Positions 36,988-48,005 of a DNA stretch of 50,638 nucleotides are shown here, piece by piece. Within the stretch, counting starts at the first letter, position 1. Every line of letters begins with the position of its first letter. The position numbers and the translations under genes are program-made. Under the pieces are notes generated by a model. The model made no database searches. It had not been told where the DNA came from and saw only the letters and a program-made list of their open reading frames with translations. This DNA comes from Ignavibacteria bacterium (GTDB lineage Bacteria; Bacteroidota; Ignavibacteria; Kapaibacteriales; Kapaibacteriaceae), in assembly GCA_947459875.1 (NCBI GenBank), contig CANHFG010000006.1:1-50638 (forward strand), given 5' to 3'.

Positions 36988-38688
36988 TTGAACTACCGGT
37001 GGATCACCCGGGAATGTACCGATGAACATGCCGTCCAGACGATAATCGCAACCCTCGATATCCCTCGCCCGATCGCCAAAGTGCTCGTAGGACGTGGGAT
37101 AAAAACCGTTGAAGATGTTCAACGGTTTTTCGAACCATCGCTCGACCACCTCCATTCTCCATGGCTCATGGATGGTATGGAGGTTGCTGTTGACCGTATC
37201 CTGCGGGCCATTTCGGACCGCGAGATGATATGGATACACGGCGATTATGATGTTGACGGCACGTCAAGTACTGCCATGACGCTCCATTTCCTGCGCAGGA
37301 TCGGAGCGACGGCAGACTATCACATTCCAAGTCGCCTGGATGAAGGCTTTGGTTTTACGCCACAGTCAGTAGACCGTGCTCACCGTGCCGGTGCGTCGGT
37401 GATCGTCACGGTCGACGTGGGCGTAACGGCCTCCAAAGCCGTCGATCACGCCCGCTCGCTGGGCATCGATGTGATCGTATGCGATCATCATCAGGCCGCC
37501 GAAGAGATCCCCTCGTGTCTGGCCCTGCTCAACCCACTCAAGCCCGGATGCCCGTATCCTTTCAAGGACCTAGCTGCATGCGGCGTGGCCTTCAAACTCC
37601 TTCAGGCTCTTAGTCAGCGTCAGGGCCACCCGGAACTGGCGTATGAGTACCTCGATTTCGTGGCGATCGCCTCGGCTGCCGATATCGCCCCCTTACACGG
37701 CGAAAACCGGGTTCTGAGCCTGTTCGGTCTCGAACTGCTGAACTCGTACACCAGACCCGGCTTCAAGGGGCTGGTCGACTGCGCCAGCCTGCCACTGGGC
37801 GAGCTGACGAATTCAAGCGTGATCTTTGGGATCGCTCCGCGGATCAATGCCGCCGGACGCCTGGGTGACCCCCGCCGCGCAGTCGAGATGATGATGCAGG
37901 ACGATGAGCTGCGCGCCTTCCATATCGCCCAGGAACTTGAACGCGATAACCGGCAACGCCGCTCGATCGATGAACATACGTTCGAAGAAGCAGCCATCAT
38001 GGCTCACGAACAACTCTCAAGCGGAAGCGGTAAGGCGTTGATTTTACACAATGAAGCGTGGCATGCTGGCGTCATCGGCATCGTTGCCTCCCGCCTAGTT
38101 GAGCGCTTCAATGTCCCGGCCATCATGCTCACGACAATCGACGGGATCGCCAAAGGTTCCGCACGCTCGGTTCGTCAGTTCGACATTCATGCCGCGCTGA
38201 AACAATGCGAGGATCTGCTGATCGAGTTCGGCGGACATATCCATGCGGCCGGCCTCTCGCTCAAGGTCGAGAACATCCCTGAATTGCAGCGCCGACTTGA
38301 CGAGATTGCCGGTGCGGCCCTGGCCACCATGGAGATGGAGCACGAAATTGTCATCGACACGGAGCTTCAGCTCACCGAACTATCGCCCTCATTTTTCAAG
38401 CACTTGGCAAAGTTCGCCCCGTACGGTCATCAAAACCCGCGCCCGATGTTTATGTCCGATAACGTGACCTCGGCAAACGGAGTTAAAGTCGTCGGCAATA
38501 ACCACTTGAAGTTCCGTGCCATGCAGCGGCACTTCCAGCTCGACGCCATTGGATTCGGTCTGGGCGGCAAGATCAGCGACGTGTCCCACGGACGCTCCTT
38601 CGCCATGGTCTATACCCTCGAAGAGAACCTGTTCAACGGCGGCTCGTCGCCACAGATCCGGATCAAGGATATCCACCCACATCGCTGA
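36988..38688 (+). CDS. recJ: single-stranded-DNA-specific exonuclease RecJ
   Basis: RecJ degrades single-stranded DNA 5' to 3' in recombination and mismatch repair. From TTG at 36988 it is 566 aa, with AACAGGA 5-11 bases upstream as the ribosome site; the open frame goes back to 36910 but that part is unrelated to RecJ and runs into rsgA. DHH motifs are HGDYDVDGTSS (Asp ligands) and VIVCDHHQA. The DHHA1 domain has FGGHIHAAGLSL, and an OB-fold C-terminal domain follows. A TATCTTGG box lies about 30 bases upstream. It starts a run of DNA-repair genes: recJ, a Dna2-like nuclease-helicase, yebC and ruvC. Confidence 0.93.
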   Translation: MNYRWITRECTDEHAVQTIIATLDIPRPIAKVLVGRGIKTVEDVQRFFEPSLDHLHSPWLMDGMEVAVDRILRAISDREMIWIHGDYDVDGTSSTAMTLHFLRRIGATADYHIPSRLDEGFGFTPQSVDRAHRAGASVIVTVDVGVTASKAVDHARSLGIDVIVCDHHQAAEEIPSCLALLNPLKPGCPYPFKDLAACGVAFKLLQALSQRQGHPELAYEYLDFVAIASAADIAPLHGENRVLSLFGLELLNSYTRPGFKGLVDCASLPLGELTNSSVIFGIAPRINAAGRLGDPRRAVEMMMQDDELRAFHIAQELERDNRQRRSIDEHTFEEAAIMAHEQLSSGSGKALILHNEAWHAGVIGIVASRLVERFNVPAIMLTTIDGIAKGSARSVRQFDIHAALKQCEDLLIEFGGHIHAAGLSLKVENIPELQRRLDEIAGAALATMEMEHEIVIDTELQLTELSPSFFKHLAKFAPYGHQNPRPMFMSDNVTSANGVKVVGNNHLKFRAMQRHFQLDAIGFGLGGKISDVSHGRSFAMVYTLEENLFNGGSSPQIRIKDIHPHR

Positions 38689-38721
38689 GCCCCTTGGCGG
38701 AGTTCGCCGGACGAATATCGG

Positions 38722-41535
38722 ATGACAACGCATCTGGACATTTCATCGGCCCGATTCGGGATCATTACCGATGTCGACCAATCCGGCCAGACAGTGGTGG
38801 AAACGGAAGACGATGGCTCGTGTGTGCATGTGCCCTTCACACTCGACAAGGGGCTCCTTGGCAACGTTGTCGAGGCCCGCACGCTCCTTATCGGACGCCG
38901 AGTGGCGGCACTGGAACAGCGTCTGCCACGTAGCCATGAGCCCCTTCTCGTTCTCGAGCCCGAGATCACCATTGATGTGACCGACGCTTCGTCACTTCTG
39001 AGCGATTACGGCCTTCTCAGCGGCTCAATTGCCATAAAACGCCTCCGTCAGATCGGACCGCCGACACCGGCCATGCTCGCAGGGACGGTGGTCAATGGTG
39101 CGCTTGATGCTCTGGTGCGGCGTCCCGATCTTGGCGACGCCGAGGTGATCGCCGAGGCGATGCAGTCTCGTCCCCTGGCAATGGCAGCCCTGGCTCGGGA
39201 TAGTCAGAGGTACAGTGAACTGCTTACCACCGTGCGGCACCTGTTATCCCCGCTTAGGCAAATGGTGCATGCTTGGAATGGTGCCGACGTGGTTCTGGAA
39301 CCCTTCCTCATCTCGCCCGTGCTCGGCCTGCAGGGCCGGGCCGATATCGTGGTCCGACGCGACAAGGATCTGACCGTGATCGAGCTCAAGGTCGGACGTC
39401 CGCGGGCGCTGGACCGGCCCGACCATATCTCGCAGGCGGCCAGCTACATGGCGCTGCTGGAGGCCACCCGTGACTCTCCGGGTGCGATCATGGGTCAGAT
39501 GTGGTACATCACCGATCAGAAGAACCCGCTTCGCGACGTCGAGGACTTCGACAACCCGATGCGATCGATCCTCGATGCACGCAATGCCATTGTCCTGAAT
39601 GATCTGCGGGTGCAGAGAGGCGACATGAAGATGCTGCGGATCGCTCAGCTAGGGCCGACGTACCACAAGGGTATATCGAGCTATGAACGCGACGAGTGGG
39701 AACGTCTCAGCAAGAGTCTTCAGAGTCTTGGTCTGACCGAGCGGTTCATGATCGCCGAATGGCTTCGCATGGCCGCCAATGAACAAGCCACAGCCCGACT
39801 GGGAGGGGGCTCTGGGCGTTGTGCGGCTGACCTTTGGCGGTTGTCGCCCGAAGAGCGCAAACTCTCCCCCACGGTGTTGACAGATCTGACGTTCGACCGC
39901 GAACGCTCGAACATGGAAACAATGCACCTGACGTTTCTGCGACGTCCGCAACCGCTTCCAACGGCTATCCGCGTCGGCGATGCCGTGGTGCTGCGACGGT
40001 TGGGGATGGACCAGTATACAGGAGCATCAAAGACCGGACTCGAACTCTACAAAGGCTCCGTCAGATCGATCGATGTTGAGCACGTCACCATTTCACTTCG
40101 CAACAAATACGCCGATGTGTCCCGCCGCGATGACGGATGTTGGATGATCGAGCAGGACGTCACCGACACCGGAACGCGCGCCACGTCCACCTCGATCCGA
40201 TCGCTGATCGATGCCAACCCGCGGCGCCGTAGCGTTCTTTTGGGGCTTTCCGCTCCGCAGCATGACGCGCCCTCGCCTTCACAAGCCCCCGGGCTGACCG
40301 ACGTTCAGCGCGGCATTGTGGAGCGCGCCGTTGCAGCCCGCGAGCTCTTCCTCATTCAGGGTCCACCGGGCTCCGGCAAAACCTCGGCCGTTCTGCGCGC
40401 GATCGTTCAGGAACTTCTGCGCCAGCCCCGACATCACATTCTCGTCGTGGCGTTCACCAACAGAGCAGCGAACGAAATCTGTGATGTGCTTGGAAAGCAT
40501 GATGTCCGCTTTCTGCGTCAGGGCAGCCTCGAGGGTGCCACCGGTGCCGGATCGATACCACGGCTGGCCCGTGATCTTACGCCAGAGGATCTGGCCGACA
40601 CTGTTTCTTCGACAAGGGTGATCGTAGCGACTGTCGCATCAATGCACTCGGCACCAGAGCTCTGGAGCCTGTCAGAGTTTAACACCGTGATCGTTGACGA
40701 GGCCTCGCAGATCATCGAACCACAACTGATCGGCCTTCTGGTGCGATGTGAGCGCACGATCATGATCGGCGACCATTGTCAGTTGCCGGCGGTGATCGCG
40801 CAGCCGGCGGAACTTCTCAAGGTCGAAACAAAGCACCTGGATGAGGCCTGCCTGACCAACCTCGGGATGTCGGGCTTCGAGCGACTGATCCGCTGCGCCA
40901 ACCGGCGTGGCGATGTGGCCACCGTGGCCATGCTTACCCAGCAGGGACGCATGCACGAGGATGTCATGCGCTTTCCGTCGGTGGCGTTCTACGGCGGACG
41001 CCTGACGTGTCTGAAAGACTCACAGCGAAGCCGCACTCCCCTGCCCTGGGCTGACGTTGTCAGTCATCGCGCATGCATGATCGAGGTCGAGGCCCAGCAG
41101 CAACAGCTGGCCGAGGCCTATCTCCTGCGCGACCTGGCCAAGCGCATCGTGACCCAAGCCGTTGGGACCGCTCAGCCCCCTTCCATCGGCATTATCACGC
41201 CGTTTCGCGCGCAGAACACCACCGTCATGCAGCTGCTCGATGAGGAGCTGCCACCCGAGCTGCGGAGTTGCATAACGGTCGACACTGTAGAGCGCTTTCA
41301 AGGGAGCGAATGCGACGTCATTCTTTACGGCACCGCCGTTACCAATGAGCAGGAGTTCGATTCCATCCGCTCGGACGTGCAGATCGACGATGTGATGGTG
41401 GACCGCAAGCTCAACGTCGCTATCACGCGCGCCCGTGAGCAGTTCATCCTCGTGGGCAACCCCACCGTGCTTGCACTGTCACCGATCTACAAGCGCCTGA
41501 TGGACTCAATACCTCACCGTCCGTACACATCGTAG
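38722..41535 (+). CDS. Dna2-like nuclease-helicase (PD-(D/E)XK plus SF1B helicase)
   Basis: The 937-aa protein joins a PD-(D/E)XK nuclease domain to a superfamily 1B helicase. The nuclease residues are Asp208 (GRADIVV), Glu221-x-Lys223 (VIELKVGR), Gln238 and Tyr242. The helicase has Walker A GPPGSGKT (547-554), Walker B VDEAS (658-662), motif III GDHCQLPAV, motif V TVERFQGSECDVILYG and motif VI VAITRAREQFILVG. The cysteine set that binds an Fe-S cluster in eukaryotic Dna2 is not seen. A role in end resection or flap/Okazaki processing is plausible by architecture. It lies 33 bases after recJ and before yebC and ruvC, so the context is DNA repair. Confidence 0.85.
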   Translation: MTTHLDISSARFGIITDVDQSGQTVVETEDDGSCVHVPFTLDKGLLGNVVEARTLLIGRRVAALEQRLPRSHEPLLVLEPEITIDVTDASSLLSDYGLLSGSIAIKRLRQIGPPTPAMLAGTVVNGALDALVRRPDLGDAEVIAEAMQSRPLAMAALARDSQRYSELLTTVRHLLSPLRQMVHAWNGADVVLEPFLISPVLGLQGRADIVVRRDKDLTVIELKVGRPRALDRPDHISQAASYMALLEATRDSPGAIMGQMWYITDQKNPLRDVEDFDNPMRSILDARNAIVLNDLRVQRGDMKMLRIAQLGPTYHKGISSYERDEWERLSKSLQSLGLTERFMIAEWLRMAANEQATARLGGGSGRCAADLWRLSPEERKLSPTVLTDLTFDRERSNMETMHLTFLRRPQPLPTAIRVGDAVVLRRLGMDQYTGASKTGLELYKGSVRSIDVEHVTISLRNKYADVSRRDDGCWMIEQDVTDTGTRATSTSIRSLIDANPRRRSVLLGLSAPQHDAPSPSQAPGLTDVQRGIVERAVAARELFLIQGPPGSGKTSAVLRAIVQELLRQPRHHILVVAFTNRAANEICDVLGKHDVRFLRQGSLEGATGAGSIPRLARDLTPEDLADTVSSTRVIVATVASMHSAPELWSLSEFNTVIVDEASQIIEPQLIGLLVRCERTIMIGDHCQLPAVIAQPAELLKVETKHLDEACLTNLGMSGFERLIRCANRRGDVATVAMLTQQGRMHEDVMRFPSVAFYGGRLTCLKDSQRSRTPLPWADVVSHRACMIEVEAQQQQLAEAYLLRDLAKRIVTQAVGTAQPPSIGIITPFRAQNTTVMQLLDEELPPELRSCITVDTVERFQGSECDVILYGTAVTNEQEFDSIRSDVQIDDVMVDRKLNVAITRAREQFILVGNPTVLALSPIYKRLMDSIPHRPYTS

Positions 41536-41540
41536 TTTTG
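41533..41540 (+). promoter_or_regulatory. -7 box abutting yebC
   Basis: TAGTTTTG, a full TAnnTTTG match, overlaps the stop codon of the helicase gene and ends 4 bases before the yebC ATG. If used it would give a leaderless yebC mRNA. No -33 TTG is seen. Confidence 0.35.
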
Positions 41541-41544
41541 CCCC

Positions 41545-42276
41545 ATGGCAGGACATAGTAAATGGGCCAACATCAAACGTCGCAAGGCGGTAGTTGACGC
41601 CAAGCGCGGCAAACTCTTCACGAAGGTCTCGAAGGAGATCATCGTTGCGGCAAAGCTGGGAGGGGGCGACCCTGACGGTAACGCCCGTCTGCGCATGGCC
41701 ATCGAAAATGCTCGCTCTGTATCAATGCCGGTCGACACGATCAAGCGCGCCATTCTGCGTGGCACTGGTGAGCTCGAGGGAACCACCTACGAGGACGTTA
41801 TCTACGAAGGTTATGGTCCGGGCGGAGTGGCCGTGATCGTTGTCTGCACGACCGACCACCGTAACCGCACCACACAGGAGCTGCGTGCATACTTCTCGAA
41901 GTACGGCGGCAACCTTGGCGAGACAAACTCCGTCAGCTGGAACTTCACGCGCAGAGGCGAGATCCGCATCGAGACCAACCGATCCGAGGATGACCTTCTG
42001 GTCGTGGCTCTTGAGGTTGGCGCCGAAGATGTCCTCATGATCGATGATGGGGCTCTGATCTTCTGCAGCATCGACACGTTGGGAACAGTTGGCAATGGAC
42101 TTGCAATGTCAGACCTGGATGTACGCGAGCAGCGCATTGTTTTCGAGCCCGGCACAATGGTCACGGTCGATGATCCGGAACACGTCCGGCTCATGGAGAA
42201 ATTCCTTGATGTCCTCGATGACTATGATGACGTGCAGAATGTCTTCCACAACGCCATCCTTCCCGACGAGGACTGA
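41545..42276 (+). CDS. yebC: YebC/PmpR-family regulatory or translation-associated protein
   Basis: A 243-aa protein of the YebC/TACO1 family. It opens with MAGHSKWANIKRRKAVVDAK, then the conserved VDTIKRAILRG and YEGYGPGGVAVIV. The family was long described as DNA-binding regulators; recent work ties several members to relief of ribosome stalling. It lies between the nuclease-helicase and ruvC, and the yebC-ruvC pairing is found in many bacteria. Its start lies 4 bases after a -7-like box that overlaps the helicase stop. Length is normal. Confidence 0.93.
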   Translation: MAGHSKWANIKRRKAVVDAKRGKLFTKVSKEIIVAAKLGGGDPDGNARLRMAIENARSVSMPVDTIKRAILRGTGELEGTTYEDVIYEGYGPGGVAVIVVCTTDHRNRTTQELRAYFSKYGGNLGETNSVSWNFTRRGEIRIETNRSEDDLLVVALEVGAEDVLMIDDGALIFCSIDTLGTVGNGLAMSDLDVREQRIVFEPGTMVTVDDPEHVRLMEKFLDVLDDYDDVQNVFHNAILPDED

Positions 42277-42279
42277 CCC

Positions 42280-45087
<2,808 letters not shown>

Positions 45088-45090
45088 TCC

Positions 45091-46029
45091 ATGTCGTCAT
45101 TCTTTGGCCAGGGCCGCGGCCTGAGCGCCTTCCCGCCGGTGATCAAGTTCTTGCTGATCTCCAATGTCGCGGTCTTTTTGTTCCAGTCCCTGATGCTCTC
45201 CGGACTAACGCTCGACGGTGTCCCGATCGACAATGTCGTGACGCAGATGTTTGCGCTCTGGCCGGTGGAAAGTGGGATGTTCTTTCCCTGGCAGGTGCTG
45301 TCGTATCAGTTCATGCACGGTGGTCTGGGGCATCTGTTCTTCAACATGCTGGCCCTTTGGATGTTCGGCATGGAGCTTGAGCACCTGTGGGGCTCTCGTC
45401 GGTTTGCCGTCTACTACCTGCTCTGCGGAATCGCCGCGGCGGCAGTGCATTTGTCGGTTCATCCGCTGATCGACGGAAGCATGGTGCCAACGATCGGGGC
45501 ATCTGGATCGATCATGGGAGTGCTCCTGGCCTTCGGGATGACGTATCCTGATCGGCCGATCATGATGTTTCCGCTCTTCTTCCCGATTCCGGCTCGCATC
45601 TTCGTGATGATCTATGCCGGATTCGACCTGCTGAACGGGCTGATGAATACCAGCGATGGGGTGGCCCACTTTGCCCACCTGGGGGGTGCGCTTGGAGGCT
45701 ACCTGCTGATGAAGTTTGGTTCCGGCCTCATGCAGCGCGTCGACCCGGGGTCGGGTGGCCTGTACGCTTCGCGGCGTCCGGATGTCATTGACGTGGAGTA
45801 TCGTGACATCCCAACACCCCCTTCATACACGTCCAGTTTCCGCAGCCCCGAGCCCCCTACCGTGCATCAGATGCCAACGAGCAAGACCCCCACGCGATTT
45901 GTCGTTAATGGTGAGCCGGTCTCACAGGAGCAGATCGATGGCATCCTGGATAAGATCTCGGCCGGTGGGTATCACGGCCTGAGCGAGCGAGAGAAGAATA
46001 TTCTGTTCGAAGTGAGCCGCCAGCTGTAA
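45091..46029 (+). CDS. rhomboid-family intramembrane serine protease
   Basis: A rhomboid protease that cleaves membrane proteins within the bilayer. The 312-aa protein has about six helices. The catalytic dyad is Ser138 (GASG, 136-139) and His196 (AHFAHLGG); the oxyanion-side His81 and Asn85 lie in HGGLGHLFFN. A soluble C-terminal part (220-312) has a Pro-rich linker and a small conserved module ending DKISAGGYHGLSEREKNILF, common in rhomboids of this phylum. It lies between pgk and the ispG ORFs, each junction nearly or fully overlapping. A link to carbon metabolism is not evident; the operon may simply group housekeeping genes. Confidence 0.9.
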   Translation: MSSFFGQGRGLSAFPPVIKFLLISNVAVFLFQSLMLSGLTLDGVPIDNVVTQMFALWPVESGMFFPWQVLSYQFMHGGLGHLFFNMLALWMFGMELEHLWGSRRFAVYYLLCGIAAAAVHLSVHPLIDGSMVPTIGASGSIMGVLLAFGMTYPDRPIMMFPLFFPIPARIFVMIYAGFDLLNGLMNTSDGVAHFAHLGGALGGYLLMKFGSGLMQRVDPGSGGLYASRRPDVIDVEYRDIPTPPSYTSSFRSPEPPTVHQMPTSKTPTRFVVNGEPVSQEQIDGILDKISAGGYHGLSEREKNILFEVSRQL

Positions 46030-46931
46030 TGTCCACACCGCAACCATCGGCCCCTTACTGTGATTCGCTGACCGAGTATCGCAGGCGCGAGACCATCACG
46101 GCACTGATCGGTGAGCTAACGATGGGCTCGTCAGCACCGATTCGTGTGCAGTCGATGACGACCACGAACACCATGGACACCGAAGGCACGATCGAGCAAT
46201 CGATCCGCATGATCGACGCCGGCTGCGAGCTGGTGCGCATAACTGCGCCAAGCATCCGCGAGGCCAAGAATCTGGAACACATTCGAACAGGTCTGCGTCA
46301 GAGAGGCTACACAACGCCCCTTGTGGCCGATATTCACTTCACGCCGAATGCAGCAGAGATCGCCGCGCGGCTTGTCGAAAAGGTTCGGATCAATCCGGGC
46401 AATTACGTCGACAAAAAACAGTTCAACATCATCGAATACACCGATGCGCAGTATGCCGAAGAGCTTGAGCGTATTCGTGACAGGTTTGTGCCGCTGGTGA
46501 ATATCTGCAAGGAATATGGCACGGCCATGCGCATCGGCACGAATCATGGCTCTCTTTCCGACCGGATCATGAGTCGCTACGGCGACAGTCCGCACGGCAT
46601 GGTCGAGTCAGCCCTTGAGTTTCTGCGTATTGCCGACGACGAGGGCTTCGACAACATCGTCCTGTCGATGAAGTCGAGCAATCCCATCGTGATGATCCAT
46701 GCCTACCGACTGTTGGTTGCAACGCTCAACGAGCAGAACATGAAGCCGTATCCCCTTCACCTCGGCGTGACCGAGGCTGGCGATGGTGAGGACGGACGCA
46801 TCAAGAGCGCTCTGGGCATCGGTACACTTCTGGCCGACGGTCTCGGTGATACAGTGCGTGTTTCGCTGACGGAAGAACCCGAAGCCGAAATTCCCGTGGC
46901 GCGCGCGCTCATCCGGAGATACGCCCAATGA
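46029..46931 (+). CDS. ispG: IspG N-terminal part (TIM-barrel domain) of a two-ORF HMBPP synthase
   Basis: IspG turns MEcPP into HMBPP in the non-mevalonate isoprenoid pathway. This 300-aa ORF carries the TIM-barrel domain: IRVQSMTTTNTMDT near residue 38, ADIHFTPNAAEIAARLVEKV, RINPGNY, RIGTNHGSLSDRIM and VSLTEEPEAEIPVARALIRR at the end. It lacks the Fe-S domain, which is in the next ORF. The stop overlaps the next start (ATGA). In the long IspG of Bacteroidota and plants the two parts are one chain, so this is either a gene split or a frameshift. The ATG overlaps the rhomboid stop by one base. Confidence 0.9.
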   Translation: MSTPQPSAPYCDSLTEYRRRETITALIGELTMGSSAPIRVQSMTTTNTMDTEGTIEQSIRMIDAGCELVRITAPSIREAKNLEHIRTGLRQRGYTTPLVADIHFTPNAAEIAARLVEKVRINPGNYVDKKQFNIIEYTDAQYAEELERIRDRFVPLVNICKEYGTAMRIGTNHGSLSDRIMSRYGDSPHGMVESALEFLRIADDEGFDNIVLSMKSSNPIVMIHAYRLLVATLNEQNMKPYPLHLGVTEAGDGEDGRIKSALGIGTLLADGLGDTVRVSLTEEPEAEIPVARALIRRYAQ

Positions 46932-47944
46932 GGTCACCCTACGTCTATCACCGACGTCAGACGCACGCCGTGGCCGTGGTGGGTCATGACAACGTGCCAC
47001 GTGTGCTGGCTGATCTGCGTTCGGTGGCGATCGCTGGCATGGAAGACCTGGCACAGATCGGGCACGTGTATGACCCGATCACGGACAAATGGTCGACCTC
47101 CGACCAGGCGGCCGAGTTCCTCTACATGGGGTCAGCCCCCTTGCCCTTTATGGCTCCGGCGGGCACGCGTCAGCTGCTTGATGTTTCGGCGTGGCTAGAG
47201 CACGATGATCATTTCTTCTGCGTACCGGTGTTTTCCATCAACGAGTTCCGCAGTATTCCGCAGAGGCACACCGTCATGAATGTGGTGCGCTGCGCTTCAG
47301 ATGATCTTGCCACCGATGTCCTGCATGAACTGGCCGAGGATGCCAGCGTCGTGCTTATGATCGGAAGCGCCTCGGCTACATACTTTACTGACATGCGCCA
47401 ATGCGCAGACCGTCTGATTGCTGCGCACGTGCACATGCCGGTGATACTTGAGTATCACAGCCACACGGATACCATCGACGACGCTGTACTGGATGCATCG
47501 ACAGACGTCGGCGGGTTACTGGTGGAAGGCTTCGGTGACGCCGTCATGATGACGCTCTCGTCGGACAGGGGGCTTGATACTGCCACGTCCGTCAGAACTG
47601 CCTTCGGGATCCTGCAGGCTGCGCGCACGCGCATGACCAAGACCGAATACATCAGCTGCCCGTCATGCGGGCGCACGCTGTTTGACTTGCAGGAAACAAC
47701 GGCCATGATCCGCTCCCACACTGACCACCTCAAGGGCGTCAAGATCGGCATCATGGGCTGCATCGTCAATGGTCCGGGAGAAATGGCCGACGCCGACTAC
47801 GGCTACGTCGGCTCGGGTCCCGATCGTATCACACTCTACCGCGGACAGGAAATCGTGCAGCGCAATATCGCCTCAGCCGGCGCTGTGGAGGCCCTCATCG
47901 ACATCATTCGAAATGATGGACGATGGGTGGAGAAGAGTTACTGA
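46928..47944 (+). CDS. ispG: IspG C-terminal part (insert domain and [4Fe-4S] domain)
   Basis: This 338-aa ORF continues IspG. It begins MRSPYVYHRRQTHAVAV, which fits the SPYEYxRR start of the insert (A*) domain in long IspG proteins. The insert domain (about 1-230) precedes the Fe-S domain with Cys244, Cys247 (SCPSCGRT) and Cys278 (MGCIVNGPGE), plus Glu285 that ligates the cluster. No residue of the active site is missing. It overlaps the first ORF by 4 bases in the -1 frame. The split falls in the linker between the barrel and the insert, and coupling like this is used at other operon junctions here, so a true two-subunit enzyme is quite possible. Confidence 0.88.
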   Translation: MRSPYVYHRRQTHAVAVVGHDNVPRVLADLRSVAIAGMEDLAQIGHVYDPITDKWSTSDQAAEFLYMGSAPLPFMAPAGTRQLLDVSAWLEHDDHFFCVPVFSINEFRSIPQRHTVMNVVRCASDDLATDVLHELAEDASVVLMIGSASATYFTDMRQCADRLIAAHVHMPVILEYHSHTDTIDDAVLDASTDVGGLLVEGFGDAVMMTLSSDRGLDTATSVRTAFGILQAARTRMTKTEYISCPSCGRTLFDLQETTAMIRSHTDHLKGVKIGIMGCIVNGPGEMADADYGYVGSGPDRITLYRGQEIVQRNIASAGAVEALIDIIRNDGRWVEKSY

Positions 47945-47991
47945 ATTACTCAATTACTCAATTACTGAATTACGGGATTACTGAATTACGG
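47936..47991 (+). repeat. tandem AATTACTC/AATTACGG octamers
   Basis: Seven 8-base units run from the last codons of the second ispG ORF: one AGTTACTG, two AATTACTC, one AATTACTG, two AATTACGG and one GATTACTG. They fill the 61-base convergent gap with the OmpA gene. No hairpin terminator is seen there. Confidence 0.88.
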
Positions 47992-48005
47992 AGTCATCCG
48001 TCATC

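Noticed and set aside
46900-46935. Programmed -1 frameshift in ispG
   Set aside because: No slippery heptamer or strong downstream stem is seen at the overlap; translational coupling by ATGA explains it more simply.
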